From Oceanobacillus sp. Castelsardo (GTDB taxonomy: Bacteria > Bacillota > Bacilli > Bacillales > Amphibacillaceae): 64,000 bases of DNA. Shown one piece after another: positions 27,568 through 35,790 of this stretch. The DNA is taken from the NCBI RefSeq assembly GCF_001659985.1, contig NZ_LYCS01000002.1:124001-188000 (forward strand), read 5' to 3'. The notes beneath the pieces were generated by a model. It was not told the DNA's origin. It did not search any database and saw only the letters and a list, made by a program, of their open reading frames with translations. Numbering within the stretch: the stretch's first letter is position 1; every line of letters begins with the position of its first letter. Position numbers and translations under genes: made by a program.

Positions 27568-28262
27568 TATCGTATCCTTTTTAAAAAACTATTATTACTT
27601 TTTTTTAGGTCAAAAATACGGGAATTACCTAATTGTAATTTTTTTAAAATATAAAATATAAATTCTGCCTTTCTGCCCTAATGGAGAAGGGTTATTTGGC
27701 ATGACCATTTTTCAAACAATACCTTTTTATAAAAATGTATAGGACGATTCTCTTGTTTCTGTATTGATTCTTTCACAATAAGGCCATTTTAAAAAGGATA
27801 AAGTCCAATTATTTCAGGAAATTTTTATAGTATCTGTATAAATATCTATATTTTAAGACAAAAATCTGATTTACATTAATTAATTTCATATTATAGATAT
27901 CTGATTTATAGTATCCTTGAAATTAATTGTCATATAAACTCTTCAATCCCTTGCCAAATAAGGGTGTCTTAAAGTAACTTTAAGACACTAATGTATCTTA
28001 TAATGTTTTATATTATTAACTTTTATTACTATATATATCACTATTCTAATTAAATGCTAAGTGATGTATTTGGCATTTAATTTATGTATGAAATGGCAGT
28101 ATAAATTTTGTATTAAAGTTACCCAACATATAAATAGGTACTTTTATATTTGTATTCCTGTTCAACAATCGCCCCAATAATGAATAAAAATGAAAGAAAT
28201 AAAAATGTGATTGCACTATACTTGCTATAAATTGGGTTTTTAGAGAAAGGAAAGAATTCTTT
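27568..28262. other. AT-rich gene-free stretch, possible origin region
   Basis: About 700 bases with no coding frame. It contains short recurring words (TATCTGATTTATAGTATC-like) around 27830-27920 and the perfect dyad described separately at 27964. The AT content and position after the Rep-like gene would suit a replication origin, but no iteron array is clear. Confidence 0.35.
27964..27988. repeat. Perfect 10-base inverted repeat
   Basis: GTGTCTTAAA and TTTAAGACAC are perfect complements separated by GTAAC. No T-run follows, so it is less like a terminator and more like a protein-binding dyad. Confidence 0.6.
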
Positions 28263-29231
28263 ATGGGGATATTAGATAAACTACAAACTGTTATTATACT
28301 ATTTGCTGTTGGGTTAGGTCTCTTATTAGGACAGATAAACATAATTGAACAATATGCGGAAAACTTTATTACACCGTTTCTTTTGTTAATGCTATACGGG
28401 TTATTTTTAACAATTCCATTGCAACAATTAAAAAGGGCTTTTTCAAATATTAAATTTCTAGGATCCAGTACGATCATTAATTTTATCTGGACACCAATAT
28501 TTGCTTGGGGTTTAGGTTCCATTTTCTTATCTGATTATCCTGCTTTATGGATTGGTTTTATTATGCTTATGGTGACACCTTGTACAGATTGGTATCTAGC
28601 GTTTACTGGCATAGCAAAAGGAAATGTGTCTCTTTCAACATCTGTTTTGCCGATTAATTTAATTTTGCAAGTCGTACTTTTGCCAGTGTATTTGTTAATA
28701 TTTGCTGGAACTATTGAATCGATACCTATATCAACGCTTATAGAAAGTATAGTTATTGTATTAGTTGTCCCATTTATAATTGCTCATCTTACACGATTCT
28801 TATTAAGAAAAAAATCTGTTTTAAACAACAAAATCATTCCCTTTTTTGGCAATACTCAAATAATCTTTTTATCATTAGCTATTATGGCAATATTTGCTTC
28901 CCAAGGTTCTTACTTACTTGAAAACCTTGAAGTGATTTACATTCTAATTATTCCAGTTTTATTATTTTTTATCATTAATTATGTAGTAGGACGATTTGTA
29001 GGGAAATTTTTAGGATTTTCCTATGAAGATTTAGTTAGTTTAAATATGACGATTATTGCTAGGAATTCCCCTGTTTCTTTGGCTATAGCTGTAACAGCAT
29101 TTCCTGATCAACCTCTTATTGCTTTAGCTTTGGTTATTGGACCTTTAATTGAATTACCCGTGCTTGCCATAGTCTCGCAAGTTCTACTTTTTACAAGGAA
29201 AAAGAGTGAAAATAAAGATTATCCTATATAA
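28263..29231 (+). CDS. ACR3/BASS-family transporter (possible arsenite exporter)
   Basis: A 322-residue protein with about ten hydrophobic segments, related to the bile-acid:sodium symporter superfamily that includes ACR3 arsenite pumps. The conserved Pro-Cys-Thr of ACR3 is seen in MVTPCTDWYLAF (about residue 101), where the Cys is essential for arsenite transport in known members. Several other ACR3 positions differ, so substrate is not certain. AAAGGAAAG before ATG 28263 fits. It stands alone and ends inside a strong terminator. In this window it could back up the frameshifted arsB. Confidence 0.72.
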   Translation: MGILDKLQTVIILFAVGLGLLLGQINIIEQYAENFITPFLLLMLYGLFLTIPLQQLKRAFSNIKFLGSSTIINFIWTPIFAWGLGSIFLSDYPALWIGFIMLMVTPCTDWYLAFTGIAKGNVSLSTSVLPINLILQVVLLPVYLLIFAGTIESIPISTLIESIVIVLVVPFIIAHLTRFLLRKKSVLNNKIIPFFGNTQIIFLSLAIMAIFASQGSYLLENLEVIYILIIPVLLFFIINYVVGRFVGKFLGFSYEDLVSLNMTIIARNSPVSLAIAVTAFPDQPLIALALVIGPLIELPVLAIVSQVLLFTRKKSENKDYPI

Positions 29232-29252
29232 TTGAGGATAATCTTTATTTTA
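29211..29252 (+). terminator. Terminator overlapping the end of the ACR3-like gene
   Basis: AATAAAGATTATCCT pairs perfectly with AGGATAATCTTTATT (15 pairs) around nine bases, then TTATC. The stop codon lies in the loop side of the stem. Confidence 0.85.
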
Positions 29253-29433
29253 TCTAACAATCTGGCCCATAAGCGATATAGCGCTATTCTTTATTAGGAA
29301 AAGAGCGCCCGTAATAGATATAGACATTCACTGAATTTCTGACCTTCTCATAAAAGAAGAATATTATGGTAATTCCAACAGGTAGGAAGTGTGATGATAT
29401 TTAGTCCTTCAAAGATATTTCCCTTTATTGAAT

Positions 29434-29565
29434 CTAAATTTGTTGTGTCATCTTCATATATTCCATCATCATTTGTTTCATTTTATCCATCCGCATCATG
29501 GGCATACCGGCTTCTGTTCTTCCAGTATAATTTGGATAATAATAGTATGGGTATTGATAATATAA
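29434..29565 (-). pseudogene. Small Tyr/Met-rich open frame lacking a start codon
   Basis: On the minus strand AGGAGTGAG (29571-29579) is placed correctly for translation, but the codon nine bases on is TTA, not ATG/GTG/TTG. The frame then runs 43 codons with a Tyr-rich part (YYQYPYYYYPNY) and a Met-rich part (MPMMRMDKMKQMMMEYMKM) to a stop at 29434. The composition suggests a metal-binding or coat-related peptide. It may be dead through loss of the start, or use an unusual initiation. Family unknown. Confidence 0.45.
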
Positions 29566-29792
29566 TTTTGCTCACTCCTGTTCCTGTAATACAATAATAT
29601 CTAATATTTTATATATGCCTTTAACATAATACGTAATGTTTCCTTCAAAAAAATGACCCGATTGCTGAAGATTAGGGTTCCTACTTTTGATTATAAATAC
29701 TTATGTATATTCACACTATTTATATAATAAATATACTGCCGAAGTATACATAGATTAAATACCATATACAAGTAATTAAGCTAATCCAAAAA

Positions 29793-30071
29793 CTATTCTT
29801 TAAATAAACATATAACATCTTCTATTATATCCTTGTCACACTTCTTATTTATCAATTGTTCAATGACCATTACTAAAGTCTCTCTCTGATAAATCTTCGT
29901 TAATATTTTAAGAATGGATTGACTATCGATTGTTCCATATTGTCCATTTGATATCGAAATCATCAGAGCTAAATTATTTTTGTGACCATAAATGCACTTA
30001 GCAAATCCCTTAAAGCATTTATATAATGAGTGATCGGAAAATAGTGTATGAAATCCTTTTGTAGACTTTGC
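29793..30071 (-). pseudogene. Degenerate paralogue of the unknown protein at 33163
   Basis: An open frame of 92 codons bounded by stops, with no good start. Its last 50 residues align without gaps to the end of the 33163 protein; I count 27 identities, including GTID, ETL/QTL and the ending EDVI-LF. The upstream part does not align, so the 5' half seems lost or shifted. The remaining bases from 29253 to 30138 hold no further gene beyond the small frame at 29434. Confidence 0.6.
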
Positions 30072-30138
30072 TTAACTACTGCACCCTTTAGTAATTATTA
30101 GCCGGTTTACTTGAATAGGTAGTTGTAAAAAGGTTGCA

Positions 30139-31779
30139 TTAGCCTGCACAACAAGATAATTTCGATACATCCTTATCGAATGTAAGTGCAGCTAATTTTA
30201 GCCCTTCAGCCATTGTTAAATATGGTGCTAGGGTTTCTATTAAATTTTCTATCGTTAAGCCAAATTTAACAGCTAATGTCGCTGCATAGATGACATCTCC
30301 TGCATTCTTAGATACAATATGAACCCCTAATACTTTCAATGTATTTGCATCTGCTACTAGTTTAAATACACCGGTGGTTTCACGGTTTACAATTGCTCTT
30401 GGAACAGCATCTAAGGGTAATACAGATGTCTTCACATCATACCCTTTCTCTTTTGCTTGTTCTTCTGTTAAACCAACCGTTGCAACCGATGGATTTGTAA
30501 ACGTAACAGCAGGAACTATTGATAAATCTATATTTTTGTTTAATCCACCGATAGCATTATCAGTAGCAATTCCACCTTCATAGCCTGCTACATATACAAA
30601 TTGCGGTCCTAACGTCACATCCCCTGCTGCATAAATCTTTTGATTACTTGTTTGACCAAAATCATTGATCAGGATTTTATTATTTTTTCCAATTTCAACA
30701 TTTGCAGCACTTAAATTTAAAGAATCCGTATTTGGTTTTCTTCCAGTAGCAACAAGTAACTGATCTGATTCAATGACTTTTTTACTGCCATCCACTGTTA
30801 CGTAAACCTTTTTTATCTCTCCACTTTGTTCAACACGCTCAAAAGTTGCCCCTTTGACAAGGTTTATACCCTGTTCAATTAAGGCTTTTTCAACTGTATC
30901 TGAAATCTCAGGATCATATTCTTTTAAAAGTCGCTCACTTCTTTGGATAAGCGTTATTTCTGAACCTAGATGATAAAATAGTTGTCCAAGCTCCATTCCA
31001 ATATATCCTGAACCAATCACCGTTAACCGTTTTGGTACTTTCTTTAATTCAAGTAGTGTTGTACTAGTTAAATAGTCCACTTCTTCAAGTCCTGAAATTT
31101 GTGGTAACGAAGGAGATGCACCTGTTGCAATTAAAAAGCGTTTTGCAGATAACTTTGTCCCATTGACCTCAACCGTACTAGCATCAATGAATTTTGCTTC
31201 ACCTTTAATTAAATCAAAATTATATTCATAAATTAAATCCACATATTTTTGATTCCGAAGTTCAGTCACCAATTCATTCTTTTGCTTGATTAAAGAATCT
31301 AAATCCACTTCTCCAGCAGATGTTTGTAAACCTATAAACGGGTTTTCTTTTGATAAATGATTTATTTCCCCTGCCCTAAGAAGAGTTTTTGACGGAACAC
31401 AGCCAATATTCACACAGGTTCCCCCAACCGTTCCACGCTCAATCATTCCAACTTTTGCACCGTATTCTATGGCTTTAATTGCCGAAGAAAAGGCAGCTGC
31501 ACCAGAACCAATAATAAGAAGGTCATAATTGTCTTCATTACTTAACGCCACGTTTTCTAGTGATGATACTTCTTCAATTTCTCCGGTTTGGTAATTTGCT
31601 TCATCAATCGCCATTATTGCACTTTCAACCTCAATATCATCGGACAGTTCAAATACTGCTTCACCACGACGAAAACTAGACTCAATATTTTTAGCACCTA
31701 TCTTTTCAAGTGCTGATTCTACGTGTTTTTCACAACCCGTACAAGTCATTCCTTGAATGTTTACCTTAAATTTAATCAT
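30139..31779 (-). CDS. merA: Mercuric reductase MerA
   Basis: A 546-residue flavoprotein that reduces Hg(II) to volatile Hg(0) with NADPH in the cytosol. It has one N-terminal heavy-metal domain with GMTCTGCE (about 10-17), then the FAD site [10 protein letters not shown] and the redox disulfide [13 protein letters not shown] (Cys122, Cys127). The essential C-terminal cysteine pair SCCAG is at 543-544. The usual Bacillus enzyme has two such N-terminal domains (about 630 residues); one is present here. It lies 24 bases downstream of merR in one operon. No MerT, MerP or MerB is visible nearby. Confidence 0.96.
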   Translation of the reverse strand: MIKFKVNIQGMTCTGCEKHVESALEKIGAKNIESSFRRGEAVFELSDDIEVESAIMAIDEANYQTGEIEEVSSLENVALSNEDNYDLLIIGSGAAAFSSAIKAIEYGAKVGMIERGTVGGTCVNIGCVPSKTLLRAGEINHLSKENPFIGLQTSAGEVDLDSLIKQKNELVTELRNQKYVDLIYEYNFDLIKGEAKFIDASTVEVNGTKLSAKRFLIATGASPSLPQISGLEEVDYLTSTTLLELKKVPKRLTVIGSGYIGMELGQLFYHLGSEITLIQRSERLLKEYDPEISDTVEKALIEQGINLVKGATFERVEQSGEIKKVYVTVDGSKKVIESDQLLVATGRKPNTDSLNLSAANVEIGKNNKILINDFGQTSNQKIYAAGDVTLGPQFVYVAGYEGGIATDNAIGGLNKNIDLSIVPAVTFTNPSVATVGLTEEQAKEKGYDVKTSVLPLDAVPRAIVNRETTGVFKLVADANTLKVLGVHIVSKNAGDVIYAATLAVKFGLTIENLIETLAPYLTMAEGLKLAALTFDKDVSKLSCCAG

Positions 31780-31803
31780 AATAAAGCTCCCTTCGTTAAT
31801 CTC

Positions 31804-32196
31804 TCATGTTAATGTTTCAATTATTGGACACGAATGTAATTGCTTTTCATCTGGACATCGTTGTTTTAAGTCATCTAACATAGTTTCAATACGTTTTAAA
31901 TCCTCTATTTGCTTTTGAACTTCCTCTTGTTTTTTAGAAACAAATTCGAACATATCTTGACAACGAACTTCATCTTTATCTACAACGCCAAGTAATTTAT
32001 AGATCTCACTTAAAGAAAAACCAAGTTCCTGTATTCGTTTAATAAACCCAACACGCTTTACTTCATCATCTGAAAACATCCGATAACCAGCTTCCGTTCG
32101 GTAAGGTTCTTGTAATAAATTTTTTCGTTCATAATATCTAATAGTTTCTTTGTTAACTCCACATTTATTTGCGAACTCACTAATTCGATAAATCAA
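31804..32196 (-). CDS. merR: Mercury-responsive regulator MerR
   Basis: A 130-residue MerR-family activator/repressor with an N-terminal helix-turn-helix (about 3-40), a long dimerisation helix, and cysteines at 79, 114 and 123, the Hg-binding triad of Bacillus MerR. It leads the merR-merA operon, so it controls its own transcription and merA from a single promoter, the Gram-positive layout. The promoter upstream has the long spacer that this regulator family needs. Confidence 0.95.
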   Translation of the reverse strand: MIYRISEFANKCGVNKETIRYYERKNLLQEPYRTEAGYRMFSDDEVKRVGFIKRIQELGFSLSEIYKLLGVVDKDEVRCQDMFEFVSKKQEEVQKQIEDLKRIETMLDDLKQRCPDEKQLHSCPIIETLT

Positions 32197-32215
32197 ATTA
32201 TTTCACCCCATGAAT

Positions 32216-32247
32216 ATTATAAACCGTGTACCATAGTACATGGTCAA
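32216..32247 (-). promoter_or_regulatory. mer operon promoter with MerR dyad
   Basis: On the minus strand TTGACC (32242-32247) and TATAAT (32216-32221) are separated by 20 bases, too far for normal use. The spacer holds the dyad CCATGTAC-TATG-GTACACGG. MerR-family regulators twist such overlong promoters into activity when the metal binds. The layout matches the Bacillus mer system. Confidence 0.88.
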
Positions 32248-32488
32248 ACAAATTGGACTATTTTACTTTTCTCCCGACGCACCACTCGTATGTGATTGAT
32301 ACTTTTATGATACTATTGATTGTCCTAATATCCCACCGGATAATCCGATTTAAACACCAGTTGTTTTTAAACTATTAAAAAATTAATTCCACTATATATT
32401 CCGAAGACCCCAATAAATATATATTTAGAAAGATTTTAGTCATGATATAAAGATTTCAAAGAACTTTTAAAAATGGGAGGGATATGTT

Positions 32489-32771
32489 GTGTTATATGAT
32501 ATTCTTAATGAAAAGCGTGACCTGATTCTAAAAATAGCAATTGAACATGGTATTAAAAATGTACAAGTTTTTGGTTCAGTAGCAAGACTTGAAGATGGGC
32601 CTAATAGTGACCTTAATTTACTTGTGGAGTTTGAAAAAGGGCGAAATTTATTTGATTCGATTCAAACAAGAAATTGAAGAATTACTTGATGTAAAAATAG
32701 ATGTAGTAACAGAAAACTCAATTCATTGGAGCATTAAAGAAGATATAGTAAATGGAGCAATCCGACTATGA
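32489..32771 (+). pseudogene. Nucleotidyltransferase (MNT/MntA type), frameshifted
   Basis: Small nucleotidyltransferases of this type pair with HEPN toxins, which they neutralise by nucleotide transfer. The start is GTG 32489 after GGGAGGG. The core FGSVARLEDGPNSDLNLLVEF is present (about 27-47), but the second catalytic Asp of SDxDLLV is Asn. After FDSI the frame hits TGA at 32675; the rest (FKQEIEELLDVKIDVVTE) continues in another frame to 32771. Inserting five bases, as if one TTGAT unit were lost from a tandem repeat, restores a 95-residue protein. No HEPN partner follows. Confidence 0.8.
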
Positions 32772-33162
32772 AAAACAATAAACATTATATAACTCATATT
32801 TAAGAATGCATAACCAATATAGGATCCTACATCTCAAATTGAAAAGATATTTCTTAGATTTTAATTAAAGATTCAGCCATTTATTCAATTATAGATATAA
32901 TACACCTTTTATTTAGCATCAAAGAACATAGTACTGAAACCACAAGTTTAAGCACTTCACTTAAATTAAAGCAGTACCTTTTACTTTTATTGTTAACCTC
33001 AAATTGAATCAACCGTTTAGGTCTCAGCAAACTACTTACTTATCCCCGTAGCCCTTATTAGTTCCCATTGAATAGTCTTTCATTAACATAGTCAATAATG
33101 TTTGAAGTGTGTATATAAGGTCTTGTTTTGCTTCATAATGAAATGAACAAGGAGTGTATATA

Positions 33163-33534
33163 ATGAATATTGAGTACATTTTTAAGCATGGTTCTTTTGA
33201 GGAATTTCAACAAATAACGACGTTAAGGGAAAATCAGCTTTACTGGTTAAATTATATTGTCAGCTCAATTGAAAAGAGACAGGTTGCGGAAATTTTGTTT
33301 GGTAAGGGATATTCTATTAAAGAAGTGGAAGATATTCTTGTATTACCAGACGGTGAAGCTTCTTTGATGAAAATGCATTTAGATAAATTCGGAACAATCG
33401 ATACAGAAAATATTCTAAAAGCACTAACAAATATATATAAGAGACAAACATTGGAAGCAGTTATTGAACGCTTGTTAGACAAAAATTACAACAAAGATGT
33501 TGTTGAAGATGTGATACAGTTGTTTAATAAATAG
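33163..33534 (+). CDS. Unrecognised 123-residue helical protein
   Basis: I do not recognise this family. The protein is soluble, predicted helical, without signal peptide or cysteines, and has two similar C-terminal motifs (KEVEDILVLP and KDVVEDVIQLF) preceded by (KR)-x-VAEIL and R-x-TLEAVIERLL, suggesting an internal duplication of a helical hairpin. AAGGAG nine bases before ATG 33163 is well placed; the GTG at 33154 abuts that site. A degenerate relative sits at 29793-30071 on the other strand, so the mer genes lie between two family members. Regulatory or antitoxin function is a guess. Confidence 0.65.
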   Translation: MNIEYIFKHGSFEEFQQITTLRENQLYWLNYIVSSIEKRQVAEILFGKGYSIKEVEDILVLPDGEASLMKMHLDKFGTIDTENILKALTNIYKRQTLEAVIERLLDKNYNKDVVEDVIQLFNK

Positions 33535-33623
33535 ATGGGAAGAGTTTTTAAAATCGTAGTATAATTAACTTTGATAAACTATTTTAGTGGTTCTTCCTCA
33601 ATATTATTAAAAGGATGAGAAAA

Positions 33624-33815
33624 ATGGATAATAGTATTGAATATTGTCCCTTCTGCAATTCAAACTTGCAGGGTAAACCTATCCCAAAAGAGTTACGCAA
33701 GCACTATGGTAATTCAACTCATTTCACAAGAAAAATTGGCATTTCTAGTATGGAAGAAGACAGAGTAACAAAATGGGAGTGTCCAGACTGTCGCCAACAG
33801 TGGAACCGGGTTTAG
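33624..33815 (+). CDS. Small zinc-ribbon protein
   Basis: A 63-residue protein with paired CPFC (about 9-12) and CPDC (about 54-57) motifs, which would bind one zinc ion as a ribbon. The segment in between is basic (IPKELRKHYG, THFTRKIG). AAAGGATGAG before ATG 33624 supports this start over the ATG at 33615. Such proteins may bind nucleic acid or support a partner protein. Family and partner are not known. It is followed by a terminator. Confidence 0.65.
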   Translation: MDNSIEYCPFCNSNLQGKPIPKELRKHYGNSTHFTRKIGISSMEEDRVTKWECPDCRQQWNRV

Positions 33816-33880
33816 ATTAAAATAATTTATACTCATTGCTATACGTATTCTTATGACGTTATTATATTAAAATCTTAGAA

Positions 33881-33930
33881 AAGAAGCAAAAAGCCAACAC
33901 TGTATTTAGTGCTGACCTTTTTGCTTCTTT
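33881..33930 (+). terminator. Terminator after the zinc-ribbon gene
   Basis: AAGAAGCAAAAAG pairs perfectly with CTTTTTGCTTCTT around 23 bases that contain a second stem (AGCACT/AGTGCT-like). It is bidirectional in form. Confidence 0.75.
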
Positions 33931-34020
33931 GCACATTTTTATGTATGTGCAAATTTGTTGAAATTCATAAGACAACTAATTAACGATTTATACATATAAT
34001 CTCCAATTAAATTTAAATTA

Positions 34021-34182
34021 TACTTTCAATATAAAAATAAAGGAAAGGAAAGTCCAAAGGAAAGGCAATCTTCTAGTAAAAATGTTTTTCCAAAAACGAT
34101 GTTTAATGGTTTAATTATGCCGATGCACATGGAACAATACGATGATGGTTGGAAACAGCGGCTTTTGGATTGCCTTCTTTGA
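34021..34182 (+). pseudogene. Possible gene remnant
   Basis: An open stretch ends with protein-like text: KTMFNGLIMPMHMEQYDDGW followed by KQRLLDCLL and a stop at 34182. It has no start or ribbon of upstream coding. AAAGGCAATC at 34061-34070 is also complementary to GATTGCCTT at 34168-34176, so a structured RNA is an alternative. The rest of 33931-34699 holds nothing recognisable except the palindrome at 34241. Confidence 0.3.
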
Positions 34183-34240
34183 ATAAATTATATATTTTTG
34201 GAAATAATTATATATGTTAGTGCAACTTGTATTTCAGACA

Positions 34241-34276
34241 TAAAAAATAAGGAAGTAATTACTTCCTTATTTTTTA
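34241..34276. terminator. Perfect 36-base palindrome, bidirectional terminator
   Basis: TAAAAAATAAGGAAGTAA followed by its exact reverse complement, with A and T tracts at the ends, so that each strand ends in a T-run. It may end the ssrA-side transcript and any remnant from the left. Confidence 0.7.
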
Positions 34277-34699
34277 TGCAATCCCCTTAAAGCGGCTCCA
34301 TTTTTAATTTATCAAATACGCTTTTCTTTCTAGAAGTGATTAGATTTGATATCCTATGGAAATGAAATCTATCTATTTTCCTCATCTAGAAGAAGCGTAA
34401 TATAAAATCCTACATCGATTCTTCAATACTATTCATTTATTACCATAATTCAATTACCAATAAAGTATTTTTTGTGTCCTTAATGAACTGAACCACAATA
34501 ATAAGTGTAAAGTGATTTACAATTTTATCTTAAAATTAGATTTTATTGTCGATATTAATGATAATTTCTTAATATATTAGCTAAGAAAATTGAAGAATCA
34601 AGCATAAAATTTCCTAAAAAAAAATAAAGCATAAAGCTTCCAAACGGAAAACTTATGCTTTACGTCACACAAACACAAAAAAACCACCAACTTATGTAT

Positions 34700-35065
34700 T
34701 GGTGGAGACGGTGGGAATCGAACCCACGTCCAAAGGCATCGCCACTAAGGCTTCTACGCGTGTAGTTGGTATATTATCATTCGCCATTCCTTCAGCCTAC
34801 CAACAGGCTTCCAGACGGCTAGTCTGATTAATTTCTGCAACAATCCTCAGACTGCGGATTGAAGCAAAAGCCCGCTACATTTGAGACCCTTCAAGACTAC
34901 CACACGGGCGATGGTAGGAAGGATCGCTTTAGGCTACTTATGCAGCTGCTAAAGCAGGTTGATTGTAAGATTTGCCAGTTATTATTAGGCGATAACGTTT
35001 TACGAGCCGTAACCTCGACGCGCGACCAAAGCTCGACCTACCCCTGTCGAATCCGTAACGTCCCC
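34700..35065 (-). ncRNA. ssrA: Transfer-messenger RNA (tmRNA)
   Basis: Rescues stalled ribosomes and tags the unfinished protein for ClpXP. On the minus strand it begins GGGGACGTTACGGATTCGAC and ends in the T-arm GGTTCGATTCCCACCG and CTCCACCA, so CCA is encoded. The tag frame (34976-34938) gives (A)GKSYNQPALAAA before TAA, very like the Oceanobacillus tag. SmpB, its partner, is 188 bases upstream on the same strand. The metal island begins beyond its 3' end. Confidence 0.97.
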
Positions 35066-35253
35066 ATATAAATGATGTTATCAAATATGATTTGAAAACA
35101 TACTTTAATGAGAAACGCTCAAGGATAAATGAGCATTCGCTTTAACTTGTATCTTTATTATAACAAATTGAAAGAAGAAATCAAGGACTGGTAGAAATTA
35201 CATATTAGAGGTAATCAAATGGTCCGTAAAATTTCTCCTTTTGACATGCACCA

Positions 35254-35724
35254 TTACCGATTCATATGATCCTTGAGTGCCCGATCTATATCTCTCTTCA
35301 TTTGTTTTTTCTTCAGATCTTCACGCTTATCATATTTTTTCTTCCCTTTTCCTAAACCGAGAAGAATTTTAGCATAACCATTTTTTATATATAGTTTCAA
35401 TGGAACAAGAGCATAGCCTTGTTGTTGAATCAACCCGATTAATCGATCGATTTGTTTTCGATGCAATAGTAATTTTCTTGACCTCGTTGGATCATGATTG
35501 TAACGATTCCCTTGTTCATATTCGGAGATATGCATGTTTACTAATTGGACTTCCCCATTACGATCTATTCTTGCATGGGAATCCTTTAAATTCACCCGGC
35601 CATTGCGGATTGATTTGATTTCTGTACCTTTTAACACGATTCCTGCTTCGAAAGTTTCTTCAATGGCATAATCATGATTCGCTTTTTTATTTTGTGCAAT
35701 TGTTTTTCCTTGTCCTTTAGGCAT
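35254..35724 (-). CDS. smpB: tmRNA-binding protein SmpB
   Basis: A 156-residue protein that delivers tmRNA to stalled ribosomes. The beta-barrel start ([17 protein letters not shown], then [15 protein letters not shown]) and the basic C-terminal tail ([15 protein letters not shown]) are diagnostic. AGGAGG nine bases before ATG 35724 fixes the start; an ATG eight codons earlier overlaps that site. The order rnr, smpB, ssrA is the standard Bacillus one, apart from the ZIP gene between rnr and smpB. Confidence 0.96.
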   Translation of the reverse strand: MPKGQGKTIAQNKKANHDYAIEETFEAGIVLKGTEIKSIRNGRVNLKDSHARIDRNGEVQLVNMHISEYEQGNRYNHDPTRSRKLLLHRKQIDRLIGLIQQQGYALVPLKLYIKNGYAKILLGLGKGKKKYDKREDLKKKQMKRDIDRALKDHMNR

Positions 35725-35790
35725 CAGGCGTATCCTCCTACAACTCACGTAAATTCTATTTTATCAAATTATGGATGCAATTCCAATTGA

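Noticed and set aside
28082-28522. Minus-strand open frame of 146 codons
   Set aside because: It overlaps the strongly hydrophobic ACR3-like gene on the other strand, has no ribosome-binding site and an unlikely composition; it is a shadow frame.
1-34700. Transposons, insertion sequences or an integrase in the island
   Set aside because: I looked for transposase and recombinase motifs and terminal repeats and saw none; the mobile origin is inferred from gene content only.
34859-35071. Plus-strand open frame across tmRNA
   Set aside because: The region is clearly ssrA on the minus strand (tRNA-like ends, tag frame); the plus frame is incidental.
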